Part shown: positions 60,001 to 64,000 of the stretch, piece by piece
Numbering within the stretch: position 1 is the first letter of the stretch
How the letters are laid out: every line of letters begins with the position of its first letter
NCBI GenBank assembly: GCA_030544235.1
Contig: CM060484.1
Location: forward strand, 11,799,531-11,863,530
Reading direction: 5' to 3'
From: Lepturacanthus savala
Lineage: Eukaryota; Chordata; Actinopteri; Scombriformes; Trichiuridae
Length of the DNA: 64,000 bases
Translations under genes and position numbers: made by a program
Notes under the pieces: model-generated
Database searches by the model: none
What the model was told of the DNA's origin: nothing
What the model saw: only the letters and a program-made list of their open reading frames with translations

Positions 60001-61718
60001 TTTTCAGGCTTCTACGCTAGGTTTTGCATTACTCATTTGATTCAGTGTTAATATATCAAATATCGATTGTGGGCAACTGAAGAACAGTTGCTAATAGGTC
60101 TAAGCTATCTGCATCCTTTTTAGTTGGACCATAGCCCTACAATCCCTGCTGTCTTACAACATTAAAATCCATCTCTAGAGACATTGTTTGTCCATTATGG
60201 GCTACTATACAAAGATGGCGGTTGAACATAACAGCTTCACAACCTGCTCCCCATGTAGATAAAAATGACTAAATCTAAGGTAATAAAAACAAAACTATTT
60301 TCATATTGATTACATTATATACCAATTAAAATACTTACAAACATTGTATTCCATTTCTGCCAAGTCTGTTCTGCTAGCTAAATGCTAAATGTTACACTCT
60401 GTACTCTGTAAACATGCTCCATGGTGAAGTTTCATGTGGTTGCATTTGTGCATGATGATCATTACACTGTTTTAGACTACCAAGTCACTCAGGTGGTTTT
60501 ATAACCAGGCTTCTCCCTCAAACATGGCTTAACATACTTTAGGCTTGGACTTTTTTGTCCCCAAGGGGAAATTAATATTACTGCATCTGTTGTACTCAAC
60601 ATGGAAACAGACAAAAAACAAAACATCGATGGGGGAGCAAGTGCCTCGAATGCAGCTCGAATGCCGCATGGGGCAGCCTTTTCTTGCATGTCCCCCATGT
60701 TAATCGGGGCCTGTTGCTCAGGGTAGCTATGGCTGTGGGCTGTGTGCTTTTCCCAAAGCAAGCCTTTCAGCACCTCAGTGTTTTATACCTGTGCCCTGAG
60801 GGCAGTGGGCCAAGATGTTCATTTAGTGGGTGTGTGGAGTCCTGTTTTATTGAGGTTGCGATGCGTGTGATGGCCCTGTTATAAAGTTCAGTGAGAGTCG
60901 TTGGTCATCTTCAAAACAGGCAGCGGTTGAAAGCATGTTTTTGATTTAATGACTATATACGAGACTTTTGCGAGACGAGCGTGAAGTGTATTGTGCGCTT
61001 CATACGCCGTCAGACACTCACGCAGAGCGGACCGACGATCGGCTGTAATCGACACCAGCTGGTCGCCACACACTGCAGAAAAACAACTTTAACCGACTCT
61101 GTAGTGAAGAAAACAACTACACTCAGTCTGTTCTCCTTCATCCCAGCTGTCACCTGTGACCCCTGGATGACCTGAAAGAGACGAGCCTCCTCCCGGCATT
61201 CGATTTGGTTTGCTTTAATTGAATTACGTTACATTTGGAGGGTCATATCAGCAATTCAGAGCTTTTTAAACCAGTGGATACATTCACACTGAAAGTTATT
61301 TGACTTACAAGCTGAATTTGAGTTTGGCAAAAACAACCTGGTTCATAAAGGCTGCCACTCCACTGCCTCCTCTGAGCATATTACCTCAGCTAAGTGTGTC
61401 AGTGATCTGCATGCCCTTTCTGTCAGATCTTATTTCATAACGTCTGTTAGCAGAACCACCAGAGGCCTAAATATTTACACACAAAGATTGAAAAGGGGTT
61501 TTTTTAATTAAATTTCATAAACACAGCACATAAAACAGCTGTGTAAAAAATGCACTTGTGTGTAGAAGTCAGTCTTGATGTACAAACACACCGGCGTATA
61601 AAATCATACTCACAGCGAACTCCTCGGGCGTCACCTTAAGCACATCGAACACAACGGCATCGTAGCTCTTAGCGTAGTCCACACAAGGGGCATCCAGAGA
61701 GTCAGAGCTACTGCTGGC
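813..61718 (-). CDS. ralgps1: RALGPS1-like Ral guanine-nucleotide exchange factor, nine internal exons (partial gene)
   Basis: The gene product activates Ral GTPases through a CDC25-type RasGEF domain; family members also have PxxP motifs and a C-terminal PH domain that targets the plasma membrane. Nine minus-strand exons are present in transcript order: 61614-61718, 58654-58704, 55341-55424, 54007-54096, 50268-50360, 43285-43411, 9215-9352, 8162-8255 and 813-880. All have AG acceptors and GT donors with compatible phases, and together give 850 nt (about 283 codons). Recognisable blocks are YDAVVFDVLKVTPEEFA, NVVAFTRRFNQ, LKIRAEILSHFVKIAK, SALQSAPIFRLSKTWA, LLDMIYIDSAYPAS and YIEELQKFVEDDNF. 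The nested antisense angptl2 gene and the SSPR..SSKEDLAG tail favour RALGPS1 over RALGPS2. The start and the PH-domain exons are outside the window. Confidence 0.94.
881..8161. other. RALGPS1 intron
   Basis: 7.3 kb. Holds the MITE fragment at 6543 and an unexplained patch at 5440-6140 (see findings). Overlapping short frames at 2375-3016 show no domain. Otherwise nothing recognised. Confidence 0.6.
6543..6715. mobile_element. Partial copy of the 18941 MITE
   Basis: TTTCTAAATGGCTTGTGTTC through ACAGAGGAGGCCAGACCA and AACACCAGAGACCTAAATAT match the right part of the element at 18941, with an internal difference near 6606-6640. Confidence 0.5.
8162..8255 (-). CDS. ralgps1: RALGPS1 exon: LPHVQKYLLSVRYIEELQKF
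   Basis: 94 nt, phase 1 to phase 0 minus one base. The acceptor is TTTTTTCTTCAG; the donor GTAAGTTC follows AA. Encodes DYLVTLPHVQKYL, then SVRYIEELQKFVEDDNF and a split Lys. This is the end of the RasGEF domain. Confidence 0.94.
8848..9198. mobile_element. hAT-type MITE rich in AAGTAAAAGTA
   Basis: Opens GGTAGTAGAAGTAGAAGTAC and closes AAGTAAAGTACAAGTATC. This is a diverged member of the common fish nonautonomous hAT family with CAGTGGTGGAA ends. Its edge lies about 15 bp from the splice donor of the RALGPS1 exon at 9215. Confidence 0.6.
9215..9352 (-). CDS. ralgps1: RALGPS1 exon: IYLLDMIYIDSAYP segment
   Basis: 138 nt, entered in phase 1 and left in phase 1, acceptor GTCTCCTGCAG, donor GTAAGTAAC. 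Encodes GIYLLDMIYIDSAYPASDS, then QRTNQMNNLLRVISDLQ and SCNY. The donor is only about 15 bp from a hAT-type MITE. This exon is the left boundary of the angptl2-containing intron. Confidence 0.95.
10171..10440. mobile_element. hAT-type MITE relic (CAGTGGTGGAA-like end)
   Basis: CCAGAGGTGGGAGAGGAATT followed by CAGATCCTAGACTTAAATAA corresponds to the other typical end of the family seen at 8848. The interior is AT-rich and decayed. Confidence 0.5.
10459..10670. mobile_element. hAT-type MITE (CACTGGTTCCCAA end)
   Basis: CACTGGTTCCCAATTGAGGG, CCTCCAAAGGGTCAGCAGAT, TTAATGGGAGAGGAAA and TTTAGAGGGAAAAATCAC match a common fish nonautonomous hAT family. The right terminus is missing. Confidence 0.5.
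10984..11060. mobile_element. MITE fragment (TTAAAGGTACAGT family)
   Basis: TTAAAGCTACGGTGTGTAGT followed by CATCTAGAGGCTGCAGATTG matches the left end of the 40922 family. The right end is not clear; ACACTTTAA at 11936-11944 might belong to it. Confidence 0.5.
12043..12075. repeat. (TA)n microsatellite
   Basis: Uninterrupted TA run of about 14 units within the large RALGPS1 intron. Confidence 0.9.
12178..12300. repeat. Purine-rich (GAGGA)n-like low-complexity tract
   Basis: Plus strand almost only G and A, with GAGGAGA/AGAGGAG words; the open frames across it are compositional. Confidence 0.75.
13190..13447. mobile_element. Nonautonomous DNA element, GGGCTGCAACTA family
   Basis: Ends ...AATAGTTGCAGCCCTAA. 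The interior includes TTCTCAATTCTACTTATTTT, TTTGGGAAACACTGATTGAC and AACAACTAATC. Members of the same family lie at 57480-57772, 21240-21425 and 9595-9690. Confidence 0.55.
15052..15437. mobile_element. AT-rich nonautonomous element with GGGTTGGGCA ends
   Basis: Opens TTAGGGTTGGGCATTATAAA and closes TTTTATTGCCTAGGCCCAA, imperfect complements of each other. The interior is very AT-rich with repeated TATCGAT-like words. Confidence 0.4.
18941..19393. mobile_element. MITE with TTTAAAGGGGCCC ends
   Basis: About 453 bp opening TTTAAAGGGGCCCCAT and closing AAGACCCTTTTAAA. Its right part (TTTCTAAATGGCTTGTGTTC ... ACACCAGAGACCTA) recurs at 6543-6715 and, shorter, at 61455-61510. A 166-codon open frame inside it (from 18978) shows no domain and is probably chance. 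Confidence 0.55.
20895..21205. repeat. Minisatellite, period about 36 bp
   Basis: The core ATGGACTGTACCAAACA recurs with starts at 20980, 21016, 21053, 21089, 21124 and 21161 (spacings 35-37). More diverged units lie at 20898 and 20930. The core is constant while the ATGATGGT-rich spacer varies. It lies about 9.7 kb upstream of the angptl2 coding start. Confidence 0.8.
21240..21425. mobile_element. Nonautonomous DNA element fragment, GGGCTGCAACTA family
   Basis: Inverse-oriented fragment with GATCATCAGTTTACTATTAC and alternating ATTAATG/ATCGATT stretches, like the other members. The ends have decayed. Confidence 0.4.
21700..21791 (-). mobile_element. Possible LINE endonuclease fragment
   Basis: The minus strand encodes LLLCFTETWLCEPTPDSTLQ; CFTETWL is the start motif of the apurinic endonuclease domain in fish non-LTR retrotransposons. 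The flanking sequence is not recognisable, so this may be a small relic or chance. Confidence 0.4.
23253..24172. mobile_element. Palindromic (foldback) MITE, copy 1
   Basis: About 920 bp whose two halves are diverged reverse complements. The left half opens TTAAAGGGATAGTTCAGTAT; the right half closes with the complement (ACTGGACTATGCCTTTC). Matching inner landmarks on each arm are GCATGTATCTGAAGC against ACATGCCAGG, GAGACCATAATTTCA against GAGATTATGGTCT, and TTGAGCTTTGT against AACAAAGCTCAA. No open frame. Confidence 0.7.
24863..24935 (-). mobile_element. LINE 3' tail relic
   Basis: The minus strand reads AAGAATTTCATCGTGCAGGA and ends near GACAATAAACACTTTGAATC, matching the common tail of CR1/Rex-type fish LINEs. 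Confidence 0.45.
27840..27872. repeat. (GT)n microsatellite
   Basis: GT run with one ATGT interruption; the complement gives a long Thr/His-like frame by chance. Confidence 0.85.
29078..29272 (+). mobile_element. tRNA-derived SINE
   Basis: A tRNA-like head carries a perfect RNA polymerase III B box GGTTCGAATCC at 29146-29156. The body is TTTCCTGCATGTCATTCC, then a C/T-rich stretch, TCTCTCCACT and an A-rich end ATCCCCAAAAAATATACTT. It is not a functional tRNA: the cloverleaf cannot be folded cleanly. Confidence 0.65.
30292..30377. mobile_element. MITE fragment (TTAAAGGTACAGT family)
   Basis: TTAAAGGTACAGTATGTAAT and the following TTCTGGCTGCATCTA match the family's left end. It is directly abutted by the palindromic MITE copy at 30378. 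Confidence 0.5.
30378..30745. mobile_element. Palindromic MITE, copy 2 (truncated)
   Basis: Begins TTAAAGAGATAGTTCGGCAA and shares the GTGGAGACCAGAATTTCACCG and TCCTGTTGCGCTTTCCC landmarks with the copies at 23253 and 42237. The right terminus is lost. It ends 130 bp before the angptl2 first coding exon acceptor at 30860. Confidence 0.62.
30892..31771 (+). CDS. angptl2: angptl2 coding exon 1: signal peptide, coiled coil, linker
   Basis: Encodes residues 1-293 plus the first base of Gly294. It begins with a hydrophobic leader (ILPVVVLLVLLL). A basic RQKR follows at 43-46, then the family hallmark YTFIVPQQ and ICVNSKEPE, then the long heptad-rich coiled coil and a Pro-rich linker. The donor is G|GTAAGT at 31772. 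The exon has higher GC content than the surrounding intron. The frame stays open for nine codons past the donor, to a stop at 31798-31800. The 5' end of the exon is the acceptor at 30859-30860, leaving 31 nt of 5'UTR in this exon. Confidence 0.96.
30892..39092 (+). CDS. angptl2: Angiopoietin-like 2, complete coding region in four exons
   Basis: Secreted glycoprotein of the angiopoietin-like family; the mammalian protein acts outside the cell in angiogenesis, inflammation and metabolism. The coding exons are 30892-31771, 34644-34837, 37902-38172 and 38893-39092. They join in phase to give 514 residues, against 493 in human. Layout: signal peptide about 1-22; coiled coil about 75-205 with runs such as LLRKESRNMNSRVTQLYMQL; Pro-rich linker about 220-293; fibrinogen-like domain 294-514 ending RPNANTFH. 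Conserved Cys are C299, C327, C451 and C464. N-glycosylation sequons are N166-HT and N194-QS. The ATG at 30892 has A at -3 and opens directly into a hydrophobic leader. An acceptor (polypyrimidine-CAG) ends at 30860, so at least one 5' noncoding exon lies upstream and was not located. The gene is nested antisense in a RALGPS1 intron, as in mammals. Teleosts often keep two copies (a and b); I cannot tell which this is. Confidence 0.96.
33455..33686. repeat. Unclassified interspersed repeat, copy A
   Basis: Shares ordered landmarks with 44429-44651: GAAACATA, CAGACATCAGCC, TATCTG, CTGCTTCTGCT-like, and GTGAAGGCTGGTGAATC with a closing AATG.CTCTTA. I cannot assign a class. Confidence 0.5.
33685..34117. 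mobile_element. Nonautonomous element with GGGTRWTTTCACA ends
   Basis: The left end AGGGTAATTTCACAAATGAA and the right end GACGTGTGAAAACACCC are imperfect inverted repeats. GGTTCATTTGGTCCAGTTCA near the left pairs loosely with CATTGAACTAAAC at the right. No coding capacity. Confidence 0.5.
34644..34837 (+). CDS. angptl2: angptl2 coding exon 2: start of fibrinogen-like domain
   Basis: Preceded by TTTCTCCTGCAG and followed by GTACTC. Encodes residues 294-358, starting GPFKDCLEAL. It contains the first disulfide pair of the fibrinogen-like fold (C299, C327) and the conserved MQVWCDQRHDPGGWTVIQRR stretch. It enters in phase 1 and leaves in phase 0. Confidence 0.96.
34838..37901 (+). other. angptl2 intron between coding exons 2 and 3
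   Basis: 3.1 kb. A stretch starting about 35663 (AGGTGTTCATGGGTCCACCG) and continuing past GCTAACGTTAGCGG near 36190 resembles a fish nonautonomous element, but its ends are unclear. Otherwise nothing recognised. Confidence 0.65.
37902..38172 (+). CDS. angptl2: angptl2 coding exon 3: central fibrinogen-like domain
   Basis: Acceptor TTCTACCACAG, donor G|GTGAGC. Encodes residues 359-448 and the first base of Gly449, including GEYWLGLENI, the GRYNGNAGDS motif and TLDRDHDVYT. The aspartates at 441, 443 and 445 lie where fibrinogen-like domains bind calcium. Confidence 0.96.
38173..38892 (+). other. angptl2 intron between coding exons 3 and 4
   Basis: 720 bp, AT-rich. No element recognised. Confidence 0.75.
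38893..39092 (+). CDS. angptl2: angptl2 terminal coding exon
   Basis: Acceptor TTGTATCTCCAG. Encodes residues 449-514 with the second disulfide pair (C451, C464). It contains the very conserved HYQKGGWWYNACAHSNLNG and GGHYRSRYQDGVYWAEF, then ends RPNANTFH and TAA at 39090-39092. Confidence 0.96.
39093..39450 (+). other. angptl2: angptl2 3'UTR (minimum extent) with polyadenylation signal
   Basis: The sequence after the stop has no conserved frame. The first canonical AATAAA is at 39428-39433, about 340 nt after the stop, within AATAAATAAA. The human 3'UTR is longer, so a longer form running toward the MITE at 40922 is possible. Confidence 0.5.
40922..41124. mobile_element. MITE with TTAAAGGTACAGT ends, complete copy
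   Basis: 203 bp beginning TTAAAGGTACAGTTTCTGG and ending CACTGTACCTTTAA. The interior CATCTAGTGGTGAGGTTGCA and TTCTATTTCTGCCAAGT are typical of an abundant percomorph MITE. Relatives lie at 10984, 30292 and 60180. Confidence 0.7.
42237..42771. mobile_element. Palindromic MITE, copy 3
   Basis: 535 bp. The left end is TTAAGGGGGCAGTTTAGTAT; the right end is the complement (ATACCAAACTATCCCTTTAA). Internal arms carry GCATGCATCTGAAGCGTGGA and its diverged complement. Confidence 0.7.
43154..43182. repeat. (CCAT)n microsatellite
   Basis: Seven tetramer units with one CTAT variant, 103 bp from the RALGPS1 exon donor at 43284. Confidence 0.85.
43285..43411 (-). CDS. ralgps1: RALGPS1 exon: RKDKATFEKL to VPCIPYL
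   Basis: 127 nt, phase 0 to phase 1, acceptor GTTGCGGTAG, donor GTAAGTCC. Encodes LISRKDKATFEKLNYLTS, then ENYTRMREYIRS and KMVPCIPYL, with the next Gly split across the junction. The V-P-x-I-P-Y-L-G motif is a RasGEF signature. This exon forms the right boundary of the intron that holds angptl2. Confidence 0.95.
44429..44651. repeat. Unclassified interspersed repeat, copy B
   Basis: Second copy of the repeat at 33455, same orientation, ending GTGAAGGCTGGTGAATCAGA and ATGCCTCTTAAG. Confidence 0.5.
45654..45932 (-). pseudogene. Tc1 transposase fragment (central part)
   Basis: Longest remaining open piece of the dead Tc1 copy, about 92 codons. It covers the GGGG..ILWG loop, AAGTGRLV, KMNAAMYRHILDEKLL, LKLGQRFIFQQD (second catalytic Asp) and a corrupted NDPKHT site. 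The first Asp motif is deleted upstream and the frame is lost before the catalytic Glu. Confidence 0.8.
46535..46762. mobile_element. Short hAT-like insertion inside the dead Tc1 copy
   Basis: 228-bp block that interrupts the Tc1 right arm. It starts CAGTG and ends CACTG; the right end reads as CAGTGTCGGGCAGGTTA on the other strand, a hAT-type terminus. The flanking octamers GTCGTTAA (46527-46534) and ATCATTAT (46763-46770) look like mutated copies of one 8-bp target duplication, GTCATTAT. Nonautonomous, no coding capacity. Confidence 0.6.
48240..49893 (-). mobile_element. Full-length Tc1/mariner transposon with IR/DR ends
   Basis: 1654-bp element bounded by TA at 48238-48239 and 49894-49895, the target site used by Tc1 elements. 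The outer terminal repeats (48240-48269 and 49864-49893) differ at one base in 30 and begin CAGTCGTCCTCAAAAT. A second, inner copy of the ATTCATACCC-containing repeat lies at about 48420-48455 and 49679-49713. This gives the inverted-repeat/direct-repeat layout of Sleeping Beauty-like elements, with arms of about 215 bp. A single uninterrupted transposase frame fills the middle. It lies in a RALGPS1 intron, with transposase on the same strand as RALGPS1. The near-identical ends and open frame suggest a fairly recent insertion. Confidence 0.95.
48470..49492 (-). CDS. Tc1-like DDE transposase, apparently intact (340 aa)
   Basis: Cut-and-paste transposase of the Tc1 branch; it binds its own terminal repeats and inserts at TA. 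An N-terminal paired-like DNA-binding region (about 1-110) holds two helix-turn-helix units (LRQRLVQAHSEGKGYKAISK and the region around 65-105) joined by an AT-hook-like GRGRK at 57-61. The catalytic DD34E triad is visible: D153 in WSDETKLE, D244 in QQDNDPKHT, and E279 in SPDLNPIENLW. The spacing D244 to E279 is 34 residues. A Gly-rich loop (KYGGGSIMLWG) lies between the Asp residues. The length equals the usual 340 aa. No stop or frameshift is seen. The start ATG follows directly on the left-arm UTR. Confidence 0.94.
   Translation of the reverse strand: MVKKKELSEDLRQRLVQAHSEGKGYKAISKQYGVPVSTVQSIINKHKRFNTVKNLSGRGRKCKVSPKLARRICREVNTNPRTTTKALIQTLEQTGTKVSRSTIERVLHRGGLHGRKPRKTPLLRKKHLVARLAFCRGHLKQEPSFWSTILWSDETKLELFGHMDTQYVWRKKGEAYRPKNTVPTVKYGGGSIMLWGCFSSSGTGNLIKVQGIMKKEDYIRILDENVKESAEKLKLGQNWMYQQDNDPKHTAKVVKRWFKDNDISVLEWPSQSPDLNPIENLWHHLKTRVMARKPTNLTQLEALAKEEWANIPQETCKKLVDTYKNRLEAVIKNKGYAIDC
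50268..50360 (-). CDS. ralgps1: RALGPS1 exon: NNLHSLVSVVSALQSAPIFRL
   Basis: 93 nt, 31 codons, acceptor TTGTTCTCAG, donor GTAAGACC. Encodes KLLELNNLHS, VSVVSALQSAPIFRL and SKTWA. The ALxSAPIxRL motif is diagnostic of RasGEF catalytic domains. Confidence 0.95.
51047..51094. repeat. (ATT)n microsatellite
   Basis: Interrupted ATT repeats with a central TATAATATATA stretch. Confidence 0.8.
51651..51712 (-). mobile_element. LINE 3' tail relic
   Basis: The minus strand reads AAATTCCTTCTATGTGTGCA, then TACTTGGCCAACAAACCGATTCTGATCC, a typical fish LINE tail. A T-tract follows. Confidence 0.45.
53001..53600 (-). mobile_element. LINE reverse transcriptase relic
   Basis: The minus strand reads GVLGYALRKAISRREQALGF, then (after a frameshift) VALIDLDYADDSLLSNNVEQ with the polymerase YADD at 53425-53436. 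Farther on (about 53070-53150) it reads KARQRLFHLRCLRDF, like the RT C-terminal KAQQRLYFLRRL of fish non-LTR elements. The polarity and order are correct for one decayed LINE. Similar plus-strand words continue to about 53770. Confidence 0.65.
54007..54096 (-). CDS. ralgps1: RALGPS1 exon: catalytic-core helix
   Basis: 90 nt, phase 0 to phase 0, acceptor TATGTTTAAG, donor GTGAGTTT. Encodes VSFWLVREILTAHTLKIRAE and ILSHFVKIAK, a highly conserved RasGEF helix pair. Confidence 0.94.
55341..55424 (-). CDS. ralgps1: RALGPS1 exon: NVVAFTRRFNQ segment
   Basis: 84 nt, phase 0 to phase 0, acceptor GATTGGCAG, donor GTGCGTA. Encodes ELASCGWNGKEKHSLAPN followed by VVAFTRRFNQ, matching the RasGEF region where the helix leading to the catalytic core begins. 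Confidence 0.94.
55425..58653. other. RALGPS1 intron
   Basis: 3.2 kb, AT-rich. Holds an (ATCAATAAAAAA)n-like patch at 55808-55848 and the DNA element at 57480. Otherwise nothing recognised. Confidence 0.65.
57480..57772. mobile_element. Nonautonomous DNA element, GGGCTGCAACTA family
   Basis: Contains ATGTCCAAATTCCCTGGTTC, CTTCTCAAATCTCATTATTT and a closing GCTGCAGCCCTA. It is collinear with the copy at 13190. Confidence 0.55.
58654..58704 (-). CDS. ralgps1: RALGPS1 exon: SQITLMD segment
   Basis: 51-nt micro-exon with acceptor TTACTTCAG and donor GTAAGAG. Encodes SQITLMDAPVFKAIQPE, a RasGEF helix in which SQITLMD is near-invariant in the family. Phase 0 on both sides. Confidence 0.93.
60180..60410. 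mobile_element. MITE relic (TTAAAGGTACAGT family, right half)
   Basis: Shares the interior AAAGATGGCGGTTGAACATA, CTCCCCATGTAGATA, ATTCCATTTCTGCCAAGTC and a closing ACACTCTGTAC with the family. The left end has decayed. Confidence 0.5.
60530..60895 (-). mobile_element. LINE 3' end relic with nested SINE fragment
   Basis: The minus strand at 60765-60890 reads ELYNRAITRIATSIKQDS, then THPLNEHLGPLPSGHRYKTL, the typical C-terminal LPSGRRYR region of fish Rex/CR1-like LINEs. Its tail TTTCCCCTTGGGGACAAAAA lies at 60550-60575. Between them, 60600-60710 is a SINE-like piece in the opposite direction. Confidence 0.6.
60600..60710 (+). mobile_element. SINE fragment inside LINE relic
   Basis: GCAGCTCGAATGCCGCATGG followed by GGCAGCCTTTTCTTGCATGTCCCCC parallels the B-box-to-body part of the SINE at 29078. 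It is in plus orientation within a minus-strand LINE tail. Confidence 0.45.
61614..61718 (-). CDS. ralgps1: RALGPS1 exon: Ser-rich leader and start of RasGEF domain
   Basis: 105 nt, phase 0 to phase 0, 35 codons. The acceptor is ...TTTTTCAG after a CA microsatellite; the donor is GTGAGTATG. It encodes ASSSSDSLDA and then YDAVVFDVLKVTPEEFA, the conserved entry to the RasGEF domain. No convincing upstream coding exon was found between here and 64000. Confidence 0.94.
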
Positions 61719-61726
61719 CTGAAAAA

Positions 61727-61750
61727 TACACACACACACACACACACACT
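61727..61750. repeat. (CA)n microsatellite beside a splice acceptor
   Basis: About 12 CA units directly upstream (in transcript sense) of the RALGPS1 acceptor at 61719-61720. On the sense strand it is a GT run, leaving only a short polypyrimidine stretch. Confidence 0.85.
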
Positions 61751-63526
61751 CTTTAAGTGATGCACAGATTGCAGTAACAGCTGCAGGCACCGTGGTTAAT
61801 CTAATCAAAAATTAGCATTCTGATTAACAGTGGATGGGTTGGTTGAGAAAATGAGTTTAATTCCGTTTCCTCTGGGTTGCTTCTTCTCTCCTGTCAAGTT
61901 TACTACAGTTTGTAGTCTTGTAGTTTAAATGCCCAACAATATTTGCTGCCATGACATGGAAATATTTACAATTAATGCTACGAAAAAGCAGCATCTCTAA
62001 TCTATCATGCATCACCAGCTTGCAAGTTTGCTCTGATCCACATATTTTAAAAAAGCAACAGTCTACAGGGACAGTTGGAATTCCTATGTGAGTAATGCGA
62101 GTACAGGCCTCTTAAATCAGAGAAAATGATTTGTTCGGTGGACGGATGATTCATGCGTCGATACGGATGGCTTTAGAGCGGATCTGTAGACAAACCACTT
62201 CTGACACATTTGTCATTAATGTGTTTACTGTGTGCAAAATGTCCCGAATCAACCTGAGTTCATTCATACGGATTCAGAAATTGTCTTTACGCACTTCATG
62301 ATTGAATTACATTGTACAAAGTTGCATTAAATCATTCACGGCACACCTACAATACGCCATAAATTGGTTGCCACGTTCCTGCTCCTGGAAGAATCACAAA
62401 ACTCTGTTTTGTGTAATAATGTGATTCTCTCTCCCTCTACAGGATCACACAGTCCGAGGCATGCTGCCTGTCTGAAGGAACTGGTGAAGTTTTCTGTTGT
62501 TTTTTTTGTTTGTTTGTTTTTTTAAAGGACCAGTTTTCTATTATTTCTTGGAACTGTGGAGCTAAATTTGTTCAGAAACAGAAAAGATAATTCACTGCCC
62601 ATCATGATTGAAAGAAGGGACTTTTGGGACCTTATTTCCTTTTTTGGTGAATAATAAATTGACAGCTGATGACGACACTCAGAACCACTAACTAGTTTTA
62701 TTCTTGAATTAGAAACCAAAAGAGCAGCAAGATACTCTTTTTCCCTGGGAGCTTCTTTTATGTGGGTTTTGGTCCACTGGGGGTTAGACTCTGGCTTGAA
62801 TTAAGGGAAAAGGAAACAAAGTAATGTGTCATCATCCATAAAACCTCACTGGATACTTAGTAGACACAAATAAAAACAAAAAGTAGATGCAAACGGTACA
62901 CATAAACTGAATAAGAGACTGAATTACTTTGCTATATTTGCAACATTTCCACAGACTACAGGGCAAATATCCACTGACATCATCATCTAAATCAAAATCA
63001 TGTGTCAAGCAACCATTATAAAATGAAGAATATTAGTATGAAAGGTCATACAAATAGTATAAAAAGGTCTTGTGTGTGCATCTTTAGTCAATAAATAACA
63101 CAATTGCTGTAATAATTAAATTAAAATAATAACATTTGAGTGATGTCAGGTTAGCAAGTCACTAGAGTCATTAAAACATATTGTGTGTCCAATATAGAAT
63201 TAATTTAAACAGAAACAGACTAAGAAGAATATCATATGCCATGTATGTATAAAAGCTAGAATAAATAAGGCCCTCATTTTGATGATGATGCTGTTTATGT
63301 GTATGGGTACCTGGAAAAAAGTCATTGCTGCTCCCAAAGGAGCCAAACAAACTTCAGATCCTATAGATGTTTATGCAATTTGAGTGCATGCATTAATTTA
63401 GTGTTAAACACAACCCGTGTTTGGGCGTTCTCGGTAGCGGATTTCTCATTGTTGCCTATTAGGCAGGTAGTTGCTGGATTTGGACACAGCAACTGCGTAG
63501 GTTCTTTTCTGCGAGCACAGCTGCCT

Positions 63527-63585
63527 GCAATCTTACCAATCACAATCCATTCACAATCCTCGATTTGATTGATTGGTAAGATTGC
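63527..63585. repeat. Perfect 16-bp inverted repeat
   Basis: GCAATCTTACCAATCA (63527-63542) and its exact complement (63570-63585) are separated by 27 nt. It may be the end pair of a very small palindromic repeat; no gene is near. Confidence 0.7.
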
Positions 63586-64000
63586 CTGCAGGTGCCCGAT
63601 GCAGATCGTACAGCCTCAAACCCAACCGCAATGCAAATCCGCATGAAGATTGACTCAATGAGATTACCGATGGATTTTACAGTGCGTCATATCGACCAAG
63701 GATTACAGGTCATAGGATGAGAATGAAATGGAGGTCAGCAAGAATGTGGCCACTTGGATATAATGTAATGTTACTTCGTGGAGTTACATTGCTCTGAAAC
63801 CTGGATGCACATAGGGAAATGCCCGAGATGGTTTGGTTTCATTCGAACCCATTGTGTTTTTTTTTAATCAGTAGTTTTATGTGGAATACCTTCACAAAAT
63901 ATTTCTAAATTGTGAAAAACACATTGGATAGACAGTCATTGGGTGAGTTAGTCAGCGTTTCAGAGGGAATCCTACACACATCTTTGTAAATGAGACCCCA

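Larger units (their letters stand above)
58705..61613. other. RALGPS1 intron
   Basis: 2.9 kb. Holds a GT microsatellite near 58806, the MITE relic at 60180 and the LINE/SINE relic at 60530. Confidence 0.65.
61719..64000. other. RALGPS1 intron or 5' region (partial)
   Basis: 2.3 kb. Holds the CA microsatellite and the hairpin at 63527. The first coding exon of RALGPS1 was not recognised here. Confidence 0.55.

Noticed and set aside
1..64000. A hidden defence system, biosynthetic cluster or CRISPR array
   Set aside because: The window is vertebrate intron sequence with two known genes and transposable elements; no clustered foreign coding genes or direct-repeat/spacer arrays are present apart from the minisatellite.

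Overview
The window looks like ray-finned fish (probably percomorph teleost) nuclear DNA. It has small GT-AG exons in long AT-rich introns, many microsatellites, and many fish-type DNA transposons, MITEs and LINE relics. Nothing suggests prokaryotic or viral DNA: no operons, no CRISPR array, and no tRNA or rRNA gene.

Two protein-coding genes are supported. On the minus strand, nine consecutive exons of a RALGPS1-type gene (Ral guanine-nucleotide exchange factor with PH domain and SH3-binding motif) run from 61718 down to 813. All donor/acceptor pairs and codon phases agree, and together they encode about 283 residues, essentially the whole RasGEF (CDC25-homology) domain. The first coding exon(s) lie to the right of the window. 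The proline-rich and PH-domain exons lie to the left.

On the plus strand, the complete coding region of angptl2 (angiopoietin-like 2, 514 aa) lies in four coding exons at 30892-39092. It sits wholly inside one 33.9 kb RALGPS1 intron (9353-43284), in the opposite orientation. The mammalian ANGPTL2/RALGPS1 pair has the same nested arrangement, which supports both gene names.

The rest is intron. The best mobile element is a full-length Tc1/mariner transposon at 48240-49893. It has flanking TA, inverted repeats with internal direct repeats, and an uninterrupted 340-aa DDE transposase. In the same intron, a decayed Tc1 relic (about 45338-46887) has lost the first catalytic Asp region and carries a short hAT-like insertion. 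Other content includes a palindromic MITE family in three places, several other TIR MITE families, LINE reverse transcriptase relics, a tRNA-derived SINE, and a minisatellite with a period of about 36 bp at 20895-21205. I found no convincing third host gene. Family names for short repeats come from recognition by eye and are less certain than the two genes and the Tc1 element.
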